Source: Chlamydiota bacterium (GTDB lineage: Bacteria > Chlamydiota > Chlamydiia > Chlamydiales > Simkaniaceae). Taken from it: a DNA stretch of 5,449 nucleotides. The notes below the pieces were generated by a model that saw only the letters and a program-made list of their open reading frames with translations, ran no database searches and was not told the DNA's origin. Position 1 is the first letter of the stretch. Each line of letters opens with the position of its first letter. Below are positions 4,772 through 5,449 of the stretch, piece after piece. Made by a program: the position numbers and the translations under genes. Location: positions 1 through 5,449 of the forward strand of contig JAKQGT010000128.1 in assembly GCA_029556005.1 (NCBI GenBank). Reading direction: 5' to 3'.

Positions 4772-5449
4772 ATGCAGAGAGTTTTAAGTGGGAGTGAGCG
4801 TGTCCCTGATCAGTATCCTCAAGTGCAGGAAAACGAAGGACTATCCCTTCGTAAACCTGTGGTGATGGTGTTATCCATCTTAGCGGCAGCAGTTGCTTAT
4901 CAAAACATATCGGAAAAAAACCGGAAACCCATTGTTGCTGTGATTCTGGGTACAGGTCTTTCCTATACCTTTGGCTTATGCAACATTTTAAAAGGTGTTG
5001 CCTCTATATTAGAAAAAGAGGAAGAAGAAACTCCCCCTCCCAGAACTCCACCCCAACACTACGGACACGAATCCCCTTTTTCCTATACGCAAAATCCCAA
5101 CTTCAGTCCTTATAGCCTCCCCAGCGCTCAGCGCTCTGGAGGATCTCCGAGAGGTGTAAGTGGACTCCAACGGAATCTTTTCCCAGACGAACTAGGAGGG
5201 ACTCCTGTGCAAAAACGGGATCCTCATCGTCCCCCCACCCCTTACTATGCTTCTGCCTCCCCCTCTTCGACCCTCTTGGGAACCCCTCCTCCACAAACGA
5301 TTCACTATGGACCCTCTCCCCATCTTGTTTCCGGAAGTCAGGTAGGGGGAACTCCGGCGCAGAAACGCTCACCTCTTCCTCAACAGGCCCTGCCTCAACA
5401 TCCCTATGGAACTCCCCTTCAACAAATGGCTGGCAAACCTTTTCCCGCT
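4772..5449 (+). CDS. Inc-like membrane protein with proline-rich GTP-repeat tail (3' end outside window)
   Basis: An ATG at 4772, 8 nt after GAGAGG (4758-4763), opens a frame that runs to the right edge without a stop: 226 residues are visible. Residues 1-28 are polar. Two hydrophobic segments, about 29-43 and 53-71, are separated by a charged loop of roughly 9 residues (NISEKNRK), the hairpin arrangement that defines chlamydial inclusion-membrane proteins. An acidic EKEEEE follows, then a long disordered Pro/Ser/Gln/Gly tail from about 87 onward. The tail contains GGTPVQKRDP (142-151) and GGTPAQKRSP (192-201), exactly 50 residues apart, plus LGTPPPQ (169-175) and YGTPLQQ (212-218). Such tails often bind partner proteins through short linear motifs. 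Insertion in the inclusion membrane and type III export are inferred from architecture only. No named homologue is recognised. Confidence 0.8.
   Translation, partial: MQRVLSGSERVPDQYPQVQENEGLSLRKPVVMVLSILAAAVAYQNISEKNRKPIVAVILGTGLSYTFGLCNILKGVASILEKEEEETPPPRTPPQHYGHESPFSYTQNPNFSPYSLPSAQRSGGSPRGVSGLQRNLFPDELGGTPVQKRDPHRPPTPYYASASPSSTLLGTPPPQTIHYGPSPHLVSGSQVGGTPAQKRSPLPQQALPQHPYGTPLQQMAGKPFPA
5195..5374 (+). repeat. Protein-level GGTPxQKRxP repeats in the proline-rich tail
   Basis: Two ten-residue units encoded at 5195-5224 and 5345-5374 match at eight of ten residues, while several codons differ at synonymous positions (for example CAA/CAG and CCT/CCG). The repeat is therefore kept at protein level and is not a fresh DNA duplication. 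Two looser GTP units lie between and after them. Confidence 0.65.

Noticed and set aside
5103..5372. Minus-strand open frame of 89 codons
   Set aside because: It is antisense to the proline-rich tail, whose codon composition leaves the other strand free of stops.

Overview
The window most resembles accessory DNA from an environmental member of the Chlamydiae (Parachlamydiales-like, moderate G+C). This is an inference. It rests on two proteins with the paired-hydrophobic-segment layout of chlamydial inclusion-membrane (Inc) proteins, a secreted protein built from two related copies of a short domain of a kind I associate with Chlamydiae, and very small proteins with putative membrane anchors. 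There is no rRNA, tRNA, CRISPR array, transposase or other marker gene to settle the taxonomy.

Layout. Positions 1-946 (minus strand, running off the left edge) encode an Inc-like protein with two hydrophobic lobes, a short predicted coiled coil and an LRR-like end. A divergent intergenic region with a 15-bp palindrome and a good promoter leads to three small plus-strand genes (1087-2063). All three end in versions of one 23-residue C-terminal motif, PGTP[D/N]SAY...G.L...S. Their N-termini differ: one has a transmembrane helix and two have a run of consecutive cysteines. This cluster is the most likely undescribed system here. It looks like a family of small membrane-attached proteins displaying a common C-terminal tag.

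The cluster meets, stop codon over stop codon, a two-gene minus-strand operon (3687 to 2060). The operon encodes an HSL-type alpha/beta hydrolase whose nucleophile position is Asn instead of Ser, followed by a multi-pass membrane protein resembling the EI24/CysZ family. The two overlap by ATGA.

The right part holds a secreted two-domain protein (3903-4538) and the start of an Inc-like protein with a long proline-rich GTP-repeat tail (4772 to the right edge). Two related inverted-repeat elements, at 3740-3822 and 4563-4727, lie either side of the secreted-protein gene. They share fixed end blocks at identical spacing, but carry a 9-nt block that differs between the elements while remaining largely self-complementary within each. 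This suggests a miniature mobile or structured repeat family.

Together the genes suggest a region for interaction with a host cell. Only membrane or secretion features are visible; no function is proven from sequence.
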